Positions 46,901-58,900 of a DNA stretch of 64,000 nucleotides are shown in pieces. Origin of the DNA: Struthio camelus (taxonomy: Eukaryota > Chordata > Aves > Struthioniformes > Struthionidae); contig NC_090945.1 in assembly GCF_040807025.1 (NCBI RefSeq), forward strand, positions 77,538,088 to 77,602,087. Direction: 5' to 3'. The notes below the pieces were generated by a model, which saw only the letters and a list, made by a program, of their open reading frames with translations, did not search any database and was not told the origin of the DNA. Within the stretch, counting starts at the first letter, position 1, and each line of letters opens with the position of its first letter. The position numbers were made by a program, and so were the translations under genes.

Positions 46901-49900
46901 AAGGCGCTACTGAATTTTCTGTTTTTGACTCTGAGGCATTGAGCTGCAAGCAAATATTTCACACATCTCGTAGCAATCAGAACGTTCGAGTGCGGCACAC
47001 TGGGTGCCTTGCCATGGTACAGTGCTTCAGCACTAAGAGGTTTTCTTCCCTTTTCACTAAAGTAAATTTGTTGTGTATTGAAACAGATTGTGCAGCTTGA
47101 GTATGAGCGAGAGCCTCTTTTGAAAATATATTATTTGAAGTATCTTTTGTAGAGTAAAAATATTGAAACTCTGACTGACATAAATATGGAGAAGATGGGA
47201 TTTAAAACTTTAATGAAGGTTATTATCTTTCCTTGTATTTAATCTCTCTCCTAAGATATGCTAAGTTCTGTCAAGACCATTAATTAATTGTTTTATTTGG
47301 AACCATTTTGATATGACTGAATTGCCATGCTTTTATAAGATTGAAGTCTTATACATATAATCTCTTTAAAAGCCTTTGTAAACAAATGTATTCTGGTACA
47401 GAATGATCTTTGCTAGCTTGCAGAAAGCATTGTAGAGCTGTACCTATAACGTTCCTGATACGTCTTCTAAGGAAAAGTGTTAGCTTAAAGAAGAGTGAGG
47501 CATATATGCTTGAGCACTTTATCTAGACAGACCGGGATATATCATTACATGCATACCTGCGTTGTAGGTATGCACATGCTGTTCAAGAGTATACAAAATA
47601 ATATGAAAACATTTCATGTTCCGTACCATTACAGGTTTTTCCATCGAAACTCTGTCACTACTCAGAGTGTGGCTGTGCATAAAACAAAGAGCTGTAGCCA
47701 CTAAAAAGGTCTTGACTTGCCATATCAAGCTGTGGTGATTCGGGGTAAGAAGGAGCTGATGGTGCAGTCGTAAGGCAGGCAGAGTTCCTATTTGTGATTT
47801 TAACCTTTGTGACAGGTGAATCCGGAAGTCATGATGGGGAAGTTTGTACTGCTGGTCTGCATTTTTTAAAAACATAAAAATAATGATAAGAATGTAAATA
47901 ATCATGCTGTCTGTATTCATCACGATTCCTGCATGTCATGAAGGCACCTGAGCTGCTGTATTTGCTGATTCTTGGTGACTAAACCTCTAATGGTCCCTGT
48001 ACGCAGGTATTTGCATTTCATAAATAAAACTGTGAACAGTCTTCCTGTAAGAACAAGATCATGTTATGACTACAGTTAACTTCTCTATTGTATGCTGAAT
48101 TTCAGAACCAGTAGGGAGGCAATATGAACTTTTTTTAGAGAGAAAAAACAAACATTACTTACTTCAGGGGTCTCTGACCTAGAGTTATGGGCTCAGCCCA
48201 AAACTCTTTGATTCAAAATGCACTTTGAGAACACTGGGTTCCAGAAGTGAATTTTTGGTTAGAGACTCCTCTCTGACTTTATCCTGTGAACATGATTAGT
48301 TCAGATTGCATGGTCACTTGGCAACAATGAACAATTAGTAACTGCTCTATACTTAACCCTTGGTGTATTAGCTTCATTTCATTGCACAGTACCAGGACTG
48401 AGATGTGTTAAATTTGGGAAAAAACGTGAAAGAGGGGAGAAGGAATTCAAATTGCTTTGGTAACTGTTCTATTTGTGACAACATTGCCTCTTCAAGATTT
48501 ATTTCCAATTCTTTTGTTCACGTTACCTGTAATAGTTTTTAATTATTTGAAGCAGAGATTTTATTTGTATTAAAAATTCTGTGTGCTTTAAATGTGAGGA
48601 AGGACAGAGTTGAGCCTTACAATAGGTTCTGAGGCCGCCTGTTTTTTGCATTGAATTGATTAAAGCACAAAGATGGTGAATTTTTTATTTTGGTATCTGT
48701 TTCAAATGTATCTGTTGTTCTCACTAGTGCAGCTCCTAACGATTTCGTTTTCAATGTGTTCGACCTACAGATGTCCTTTTCTTTTCAGAACACCATGAAG
48801 AATTAGTAGATTTCGCAGTTGATTTGAGAGTATTTCAGCCTCCTGTTTACACAGCTAGTTTAGTAGACTAATTTGGGACATTTGAAATACAGACAGATAT
48901 TTAGCCATGCAAGCATTTCTAGTATTGAAAGCATCTTGCAGAAAGCCTGGTTTAGGCCTTCTGGTGAGGCAGGTGTTCTTACACGCCCATATGTGTGTCA
49001 GTGATGCACTGTGGGGCGACAGGTATGTTGGACCTTGGGTGGTGAAGCGATACGGAGTAGACCGTTCCCACTCAAGCCCAGCCAATCTCTGCTGGAGCCA
49101 GCACAAAGGGAAATTCAGCACAGGCTGTATGATGGTTCGGACGTTCTGTTGCTCTTTGCCTGTTTACTAGCCTTCCAAGTCCTGGCTGCCCAACAGCTGA
49201 AGACATTGCAGCTCAAAGAAGACACGTAATGTGGCCAAGGCAGCTCCATGTCGTGACGGGGCAATTTAGGAGTGTTAAGGATGTGAACACGACAGAGCTA
49301 TTTTAGGACAGATGGGACAACAAACTCTGGTGGTAAGAGTTGCTCCTTCCTGTTTACAGCTAGCCTTGGGTCAACAAGCAAATAGGTGCAAGTGCGAAAG
49401 TCGCTCTTCTAACTTGGGAAAGCTGTGGACTGAGAGCTTAAGGATGTGCAAGATGAACACCATCATGATTTGCCTTGTGTCTAGTGAGTCTTTCTTATGC
49501 TCCTGCCCATGATGGTAGAGAAAATGGATGAGCATTGCCATTTTGATGCTAAAAACCCTTTCTACAAGTCATCTCTGGCAGTCAACCGCAGAATGTCAAC
49601 TGCTGGAACTGTGGTTTATGGCGTTGGGAGCAGCTCAGAGGAAACGCTTACCCCTTGCTACCTATCACGAACGCATGGAAGGCTGTCAGCAGCGTTGTCG
49701 GCGTGGCTTTCCCCAGCCCGGGTGGCATGACTGACAAGCACGCGTTCCCAGCGCAATTGCCAGGGTTTCATATGAACAGGACAGGATTTTTCTCTGTCAC
49801 CCTGTCAGCTGTCATGAACGTCTGTGGCCATTTAATTTCGCTTACGCCTGGCTGAGGCATGCCACACCAAGGACTAAGCAACTTGCTGTGGATGTACACT

Positions 49901-52900
49901 TGCGGAAGGAAACCTTTGCATCTCTGGCTGGCCTCGTGCAAATCAAGGGGTTAAACGATGGATGCCGTTCTCTCCCCCAGATACTTGATAAGCTCTCTGG
50001 ATTTATAACTTGTATGCTTTAGGAAACATGGCTGCCATCAAAAAACTGTGCAAATATGGCCTGAGGAGCTTCACAACTGTGTGCTTTTTGACTAGCTGAT
50101 GGCTATTTCTAGCTTCTGTGTTGGATCTATTTTAAAAGCTATGGAGAGCCCCTGTGGAAAAACTATAGGTGGATCAGGTCGCTTCGCAAAGCCAGCACTG
50201 TATTGGATCAGACTGGCACAGTTTAAGTCACCAGTTCTTTGTTGATAGGTGAGTGGGAGCAACCTTGCGAGTTGAATGCTACAGCTTTACAAACAAACAA
50301 ACAAACAACATTCCTATGACCATGTAAACCCTTCATTGGAAGGGACCTCTGAGAGTCTCGAGTCCAGTCTCTTGCTTCTAGTGGGACTGTTGCTGATGAT
50401 CGTTTGAGTCAGCCATGGCTTTGTCTAGCTAAATCTTGACAAATATCTATGGGCAGAACTTATATAGCCTTTCTAGGCAACTTGTTCCAGTGCTGCACTG
50501 CCACCTGAGCAAAAACCTGTTTCCTAATATCCAGCTTGAACCTCCCAATTCACAGTCATTGCCTCTTGTAGCATTGGTTGGCCCTGCTGAGAAGTACTTT
50601 GCTCCCATTGTATCTGTCCATTAATTAGTTGTAGGAATTTCTTGGAATTATTGTAGTTTCCTTAGAATTAAGACTATCCAATGTGAATAATGTGCTTTAT
50701 TTTTTTTCCCTCTGAGTCTTAATGTTCCACTTCTTGGTGTGCTAAAATGGAGTTTTGCACCTATGATTTCATGCATCTGGGGGAGCTTTTCGACAACTCT
50801 TTATAATAGATTCATTTAATGCAATTTTGAAATTGGTTAGGGTCACAGATCTTGATTTATTTTTGCATGACAGCATTTTTGGAGAAGTGATGATCTGCAG
50901 TTCCTCTGGCTAGCACTGCTCCTGTCTCTTCATAGTCAAGCGTTAGAGCGGATTGGAGTCTCTAGACTAGAGTACGTGGTCTTCAAATGAGCTTTTGGTG
51001 GATGTCCTGGTACTACAGAGGAAATTCCTAACAATACTGTGTTGCTGCTTTGCTCTGTAACCTATACCATGAGGCAAAAGGCCCCTGAGGCAGGTTTTGG
51101 CTTCCCAGCAGAATCAGCTGGGAAGTCGGGGGTTAATGATAACAAAAAGACCCCATGCACAGCCCGCTGATCCCTCAAAACTGTGTGGTTCAGGATACAT
51201 TTTGCTATCCCTTTTGCAATACGTGACAAGTAACGCCTGTCGCTGCTCTCATGGATTCAAAATCAGCTTAAGGTAATTCCAGCTGGTGGCCATTACACTA
51301 GTTGTCAACAAGCCCCTTTCTCATGTATGTGAAAGTGATGAAGCACCCAGTGCTTCTGGACATAGCCACTTCTGAGGAATGTTTACCAAGTTGTTGGTGT
51401 TAATAATTCATTTTTATTAAACATCAGAATAGCTGTAATACAGATTTATAGGGCCATATTGTGAGCTCACTTATGTGGAAGCATTGAAGTGCAGAACATC
51501 TGAAATAGCTTTATCTTTTGGCAGACAAGAAAATGCAGCGAATGCGAGCCAGGTCACACATGGTCCCCTCTGCCTGTCTCGGGCACCGGTGCAGAGCCGT
51601 ACCCGAAGCGGCGAGCCGCCGTCGGCTGCGCTGTGCCCGAGGGCCTTGCTCCTGCGGCAGGGTTTGGGGATGGCGACTTTTGCGGGCTTTTTTTGGCTCC
51701 TTGCCTTCTCTGAAAAAATCAGCTAGTAGCAGCAGCGAGGGAATTTCTGCGCGCCGGCATGAGGTGAGAAAAGCGTGCGCTCTTGTAGATAGGGCTGCGG
51801 AGGCCCGGCATCGTGCCGTGCGCGAGGGGCGGTCGGATCGCAGAGCATCCCGTGCTCGCGGTCCGTTACCCGTCGCTCTGCCACCGGGGGGTTTCTCGCT
51901 TGTCTGCGAGGTGGAAGGTAAGGCGTGCGCTGCAGACCGCAACGCCGTTCGGGCCGTGCTTGCCCGTGCGATTGCCTTTCCCTCTCCGGTGGTTGTAGAG
52001 AGCTGAGGAGAGAAGGCCGGCAGTTCCCTGCGGTGAGAGGGAAATTACGGCCGGCAGATTCTCTACGTGACGATTTATCTGCTGCGAGGTTCGAGTCCCT
52101 TGTTCCTGTTGCCGTGAGCTGTTAAGATAACATGCCTGAAATGTTTGCTGGCATTCTTGCATCTTTTTCCAGGACTTGCAAACTGAAAAACGTGGGGGGC
52201 ACGTTCGCTCTGGTGTCCGCGGCGGTCTGCGTTCTTTTCTGTGTTCGCAATCCATGCCGTTGATGGTGCTGCTGTGTGAACTGGCCACAGCAACGTACCT
52301 GTACTTCTGTAAAGGTGTATCTGCTCATGCTTCGAGATCTTCCATAGTTTCATAGATACTGAGTAAAGGAATGGCAGAGTCCCGCTGTAAAGAGGGTGAA
52401 GGTTGAACAGGCCTTTGTGTATTTATTACAGTTAGTGCTATTAATTATTAGTGCTGAGAATAATTTAAAGCAATTTTGTTATTATCTAGCTTTTCTAAAT
52501 TCTTTGTATTGATGAATCAAAACAGTCTTACTCGCTTCAGTCACGTTTCTTCATGGCACTCGTGTGAAGTACTGCTTCACTTGCCTTGCCCATAACATAA
52601 AAGCATTAATGCTTTAGAGGGACACACAGCTGTTTTCCACTGGAACTTGGTAATATTCCTGTTAGTTCCCCAGCTGATGGTAATGAAGTTTACTAAAACC
52701 TCGTTTTGTCCCCTGTGCTAAGCAGACTTTCTTCAGGCATGAGCAGAGGGCAGATAGATAGAGGATGCTGTCTGGCTTTATTAACGCTTCTCAGCACGAA
52801 TATTAGAAGCACCTCAGATCAACAGATTAGCGGTTCCGTATATTCCTTATAGTGTTTTTAATTACTGCAAGCGTATCAGTCATTGCATGTCAATGTATTT

Positions 52901-55900
52901 AACTTTCTATTTCACCACTTAGGATCTATTCTCCTCCTCTTCCTTGCCACATCCTCCGTTATCTTCGGTCTCCACTTGCTCTGTCAGCTGTCTAAATAGA
53001 GCCGCGTCCAAGTTGTGCTGAGTGACGCAGACGATTGCGTGCGTGTTTGGAGGCCATTTAAAAACCAAAAAGATTAATTGAAATTAGTCCCTGAAGCAAA
53101 ACTTTTTTTTTTTTTAAACACAAAAACAGCCAGGTAGCTGTTAGAGGCTTCAGATACAGAAAAAGAAATTTACCTGTTTTACCTGTTTTCGTGATTAATA
53201 CCAGTAAGTCCCTAATGCTGGTACTTCACCTTTTGGATCTGTTCTAAAGATCACAATGTCCCAGTTTAAGTCAGCAAGCCAAGCGTCACTTTGCAGTCTG
53301 ATGGGGCTACTCATGTGAATGCTTAGCCCAGACTTCGTTGTTGTCGCTGGTTTAAAAATAGATTATTAATTTAGAGCTTTGTATTTAAAAACAAACCCCA
53401 GCCCTAAACAAAGAATGTCAGCAATTTTTCCGGAGACTCGCATTTTCAGCAATATTCTCTTTTTTTTCCTAAGTGGCTTAAAGAAAGAATTAACAATCTT
53501 ACAGAAACTCTCTTTGAATTCATACCTAATATACTGCTGACTTATAGGCAGTCACAGCAGAACTGAGTGTGTAGTCATAGCATTACAGTACTTTCTTTTA
53601 ATTAGATTTTATTTTGCTTTGGGTTTTTTTTTCCCCATTGATTCTCAGGCTGTTTTCACATTACACTAATCCTTCCAATTACATATCTATAATTTGTCAT
53701 TCCGTGTATATTAAATTATCTTAAGCTGCATTTCAGATACTGATTCTGAACTGATTGCTCAAAAGGAAAAATAAGTTTGGTCTTGACCAGAAAAGCATGT
53801 AATTTCCTGCAAAGTTTTTTTTGCGGGAATAGACTGTTTGAGAATATTAGAATTTAGAATATATTTAGACTATTTTGCAGGAACAGAATATGTTTGCAAG
53901 AACAGAATATTACAGATGTTGCTCATGTTATTTTGTAGCTATTTCATTGTAAAAATGAAGGGTAGTTTCCTGTGGATTCCTGTTCAGTATTATGAATAAA
54001 GGAAGGAGGGATTCTCTTTTGGTTTTGGTTGTAGAAATATACTCACAGAACGTTCTTGTGTTTGTCGCAGCCTTGTTTCGGATAGATGAAATTAACTGTT
54101 TCATAGACTGTTCTGTCTCTTGCCAGCTTCTTTCTCAGAGAAATACAGAATGCTTAAAAACCGAAAAGGAGGGATCACTCTGTGGACGTACCACTTTGTT
54201 TGTCGTCTTTTTACTGATGGATTTAATGTTGTTAATACAGCAGGGAGATGACTGAGAGGAGAAGCAGTACTACTTACAAAGGAGCACTGTAGAAAAACAG
54301 GACCGAACTTAGCTGGAACTATTTTTTCGTCTGTCGTGTTTATAACAAACATTGTTCTGGCTGTACAATGGTAGGAGAAATGGCCCCTTCTTCGAAGGGG
54401 GTGGTGCCACAGTAGATGGGTGGGGAAAGGGAGTCGAGATCTCCTTTTAGAATAAATGGATAAACCCCGGCTGGAGGCAGCTCCGAGCTGCGGAGGCAGG
54501 TGGATGCCCTTGCCTGGCGCAGCGGGAGCGTGTCTGCCACGACAGGCAGGGCTCATGGCGGGGAAGGGGGCACTGGGGTCCGCAGCCTCCTTCCTCCCGC
54601 CCCCGGAAAATCTCTGCCCGGAAAAATCACTGAGTTGGAGTGAAGTCCCAGCTTTTCTACCTTATCCAACCTTGGTCGATTTATTCTCTCTCTCCGAATA
54701 TACTCCCCCTTTCCTATAGGATGGGGATAACCACACTGAGCAAACAGCTTCAAAATATAGGTATGAAAATACTATATAAATGTGCCAAGTAGTAGTACTG
54801 TATTTCAAGTGACCTTTTGGTCTGAAACTTTGCCAAAGGGAGGGGAAAGGAAGCCACCGTTGAATCAAGTTCTGCTCAGAGATCCTGCAAACAGATGGTG
54901 TTTGCGCATAGGATATGCTATTTGAGGGTAACTTTACTACAACGCTCTTCATTTTTAATAATTTCAGGCGGGCTAAGCTCCGGCTATATTTGGAACAGCT
55001 AAAACAGCTTGTGCCTCTTGGGCCAGACAGCACCAGACACACCACTCTAAGTCTGTTGAAAAGGGCTAAGATGCATATCAAGGTAAAAATACCCATATTT
55101 TTATTTCTTTTAAAGCAGAATCTTCCAGAATGTGTATCCATTGAGAGGAAACTATTTCTCACACAGAGTCCATGTCCATATGTCCCGTCTTCTGGAGACA
55201 GTGGCCTTTATTAAGTGCGAGTATTTCAGGCCCAGTATCAAGTTTGAGAGTTTTGAAATTTACCTTGCAGTCTCATATATAAAAAATGTTGGTGATTTCT
55301 GCTTAGTTCATGGGTTACATTATATTTTACAAAAATAATGTATAAGTATCATGGCTGTTATTTGATTTATATATTTATTTTTAAAAGACTGAGCAAACTA
55401 GCATTGTCCTGCATTGATTTCGAAGTAAAAAGGCAGATCTATTCACAGTCGAAATAACTAATGGAGTCAAAGGGATTATAGCTATTAGTTAGTGTTCCCC
55501 CATCCCATGTCTTGATGATTAGATCTCGGAGCGTTTTACAATCATTTAAAAGAAACCAAACATAAAATGAAATATCCTAATAGCTGCCACTTGCCTTGCA
55601 TGTTTCATTCATGTAGCATCGAGCCACGAGTTTAAAAAAAGGAAACGACCAGCCAAACAAAAAAGCCCTCCAAACCTCACCTTGATGCAGCAACGGTAGG
55701 GGTTGCACAGGTAGTACAAAGGGAATTTACCCCCAGGCCTCCTCTCTCCTTAAGATAACTTTGCTCCCATTTTCATTCTGTAGTTTTCAGGGGAGGGGGT
55801 TATGTATGGAAATAGGACAACTGAGTACTGAAATGTAAAAATTAAAAAAAAAAGTTTCTGCTACAGTGTCCAGACTGTAATTATTCATCTGGCCTTTTTT

Positions 55901-58900
55901 CAATGTTCTAGGAAAATAGATCAAGAAAAATGAAGTGTCAAGAGAGGTTGAACACTGCCAGTAATCTTGGAATATTTTTGAAAACAGCCTGCTGTTGTGC
56001 AGCATGAAGTTATCATTGCAATTGCAGGAATGGTATAATTCATATGAAGCATTAGCGATGAAATTAATCAAAACCATTCTTGTCAATAAGTTTATTGAAC
56101 TACTTCTTCAGCTCTTGTAAGCACATTTACTCCAGCTGGGCAACCCCTGTTTTTACCATTGGAGATTTTGGCCTCTGGTTTATAATTCAGGCTAACATGC
56201 ATGAAAGGCACTGCATGTGGTTTTTGTCTTGGGCTGCCCCCCTATCACGGGCTTAAGCATACAAATCGAAAAACTGTTTTTACAAGTGGAAAGTGGGAGA
56301 GATGAGCCATGTAGTTACCATTTCAACTCCTGATTAAAAAAAAATTAAAAAGGAGAAAAAAAAGGAATAGATTGTCTCTCAGAGTCCATTATGCACCGTA
56401 CCAAGTACTTAATTTCTGAAAAACAAAACTAGAGTTTAGTTTTGTTTTTAAGTTTTTAACTGAACCTACCCTGACTGTACTGCTGCTTAATTGCTTCTCT
56501 TCGTCAGGTCTCGAGGCCTTCCAGATAGCTAGCTTCAGGGTTGGGACTGCTACCACCCCTGCGCTGCCAGAGCATGCTAATGCCTGCCCTCCGTTTCTAA
56601 AACAGACGAGTCACCTTAATTAGATTTGAACTTTTCACACACGCCCCCATATACTGAAACTTGCCCTGAATGATTGGACAGTGTTCAGTCTCCTGAATGT
56701 GAATCATTGAGCTCATTCCTAAAATAGTTGTTAGAGTTGGCATTGTAGCCAGGAGAAAAAAAAAAAAAAAGGAGAAGGAAATCTGATCAATTGGGCATAT
56801 TTGGTTTGTTGTGAATATGGCTGTACCAACCCCTTTTCTTATTATAACATTGGGTATCTATGTACGGTGCATATCTAACTGATGTATTGCCTTGGAGAGG
56901 GCTTAAAATGAGGCTACAGAACTTAGTTTTCATTCAGCCAGGAAACTGCCCAGTTCAATAACGCCGATTATTTTTCACAAGATAAATATTTCAGCTTTCC
57001 GGGTTGCACTGGAACAGCCAAATCTTTGCTGGTAGCTTGCCCTACACCGTCCCACCCCTCTCCCCTCCAGAAAGCCAAGCCCAGGTTCTTTCAGACAGTA
57101 GGGAGGAGATGGCAGCAACTGCATTCACTGCCAGTGAATCTCTTGAAACTCAGGGGACATGTAAACACAGCTCAAAGCGAAATTTGGTCTTTCTTAGGAG
57201 CCTTTACTGCTAGAACCTGTAATTTACTGAATCAGACCAAAAAAACCCTGTTTGTTTTACTAAAAGGGTTTTTGATTTTTACTTCTTGTTTTTTGAACCC
57301 AGGATTCATTTAGATTATGCTTTCTTCCCAGTGATATAGACACTTTCTGAAAATGGCTGTCAGTGATTTGGAAAAGGGTTCGGCTGAAATCTTAAAAGCT
57401 ATTATTTCTGTTACCTTTGTTTCAACAGTGCGGCACATTTTATAGGGAATGCAGTATTCTTTTTGTATCCAAAATTAATACCTTCTTTAATTAAGGCTGC
57501 AGGAGAAATCTCAGGCAGATAGTGCAAGGATCCTTTCACAGGCTATTTACTGTGAGATTTTGAATTAATACCACTGATTTTGTAGGAGGTTGTCATAGAA
57601 TCACTACATTCACTGCAGAGAAATTTTTAGGAGAGAAAAATACAAGAATAAAGAAAACTGTTAGTAAACACTTTCTGCTTTAGGTATGGTTAATGAAGCA
57701 CTTTAAATGGTAAAAATATCTACAGCCTGTGGTATGAGGGAGGGCATTCACGAGACTCCTAATTGTTTCTTTATGGTGATGTCTCTTACTTCACCCTAAG
57801 AAGCTTTACATTCTGACTGAAACGTGAGCTGTTTTTATTTATCAAGGATGATGCCACTTCTGCCTGGTAAAATGATTTAAATATTCTCCCGAACCAAGGC
57901 TAGAGTAATTTGGTCTTAGCTGAGGAACTGTTACTAATGGCAAAACAATCGCTAATGGATTCCTTTTTTCTGTATCTCTGTATTTTGTGATGAGGCAAAT
58001 TCAGTCGTGACTGAGCCAGCTTAAATTCTACCGAATTCCGTAGAAGTGTATCAATGAAGATTTTGCCTGATCATCAACTCCTGCTTTAAAATTACTATTT
58101 ATGAAAAGATCTTACGTTACTTATGTTTTAACATCAGTAAAAACTGTTGGCTTATTAATTTTCTCTCCCTTTAAGAAATTGGAAGAACAGGACCGAAAAG
58201 CTCTAAATATTAAAGAACAATTACAGCGGGAACACCGCTACCTCAAACGCAGATTGGAACAGCTATCCGTGCAGGGCATGGAGCGTATCCGCACTGACAG
58301 TATGGGATCAACAATATCCACTGATTCTGAACAAGGTAATTGAACAAGGACTTCCAAGAGGGAGTTGCAAGAGCAGGAAGGAAAAGGGAAGCAGGGAACC
58401 AAGAAAATACATAAATATTATTTAGAACTGAAGTCAAGCTTTCAACAGGACCCAGACAAAATTGTTCCATGATGCAATCTGCAGAATAAAAACCTACTGC
58501 ATCGTTTTTCGTATTCTTTGCAAAACGTTCTTTTTCTGATCAGTTTTGATTTCTGTGCAGCTATTTATACTGCATGTGTTTTTGCCAGTTTTCTAAACAA
58601 TTACCATTTCATGTTCAGAATTCTTAGGACAATATTTTCCTCTTGGGAAAAAAAAATGTTGTCTTAATTTATTTGTGTGAATAAATTAATTCCACACTAT
58701 TTATTGTGAAATTTTCAAATATTTTCTGTATAATGATCACCAAGACTTTTCTATATTTGGTTCCCATTTAACACGGAGCTTTTCAAGCTCCCTGTCACCA
58801 TTTCATATTTTATTTGCAGTTTTTCTGTGACTGCAAACTCGCACGTGCTGATTTTTTCAGGGTCTGTGGGAGATGAGTTGTCAGTCCCGGTGCAATTGTT

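Larger units (their letters stand above)
32882..54967 (+). other. MXD4: MXD4 intron 3 (about 22 kb)
   Basis: The largest intron, splitting the basic region between exons 3 and 4. It contains a 221-bp pyrimidine tract (40760-40980), a GT repeat near 36211, a CR1 remnant (about 50330-50595), a CAAA repeat at 50290-50309 and an internal CpG island (51520-52060). The remaining sequence is AT-rich and unique-looking. Open frames such as 35386-35796 and 46375-46734 lack recognisable domains. Confidence 0.85.

Noticed and set aside
51511..52006. Long frames on both strands in intron 3
   Set aside because: Composition effect of the intragenic CpG island. No conserved domain was seen.
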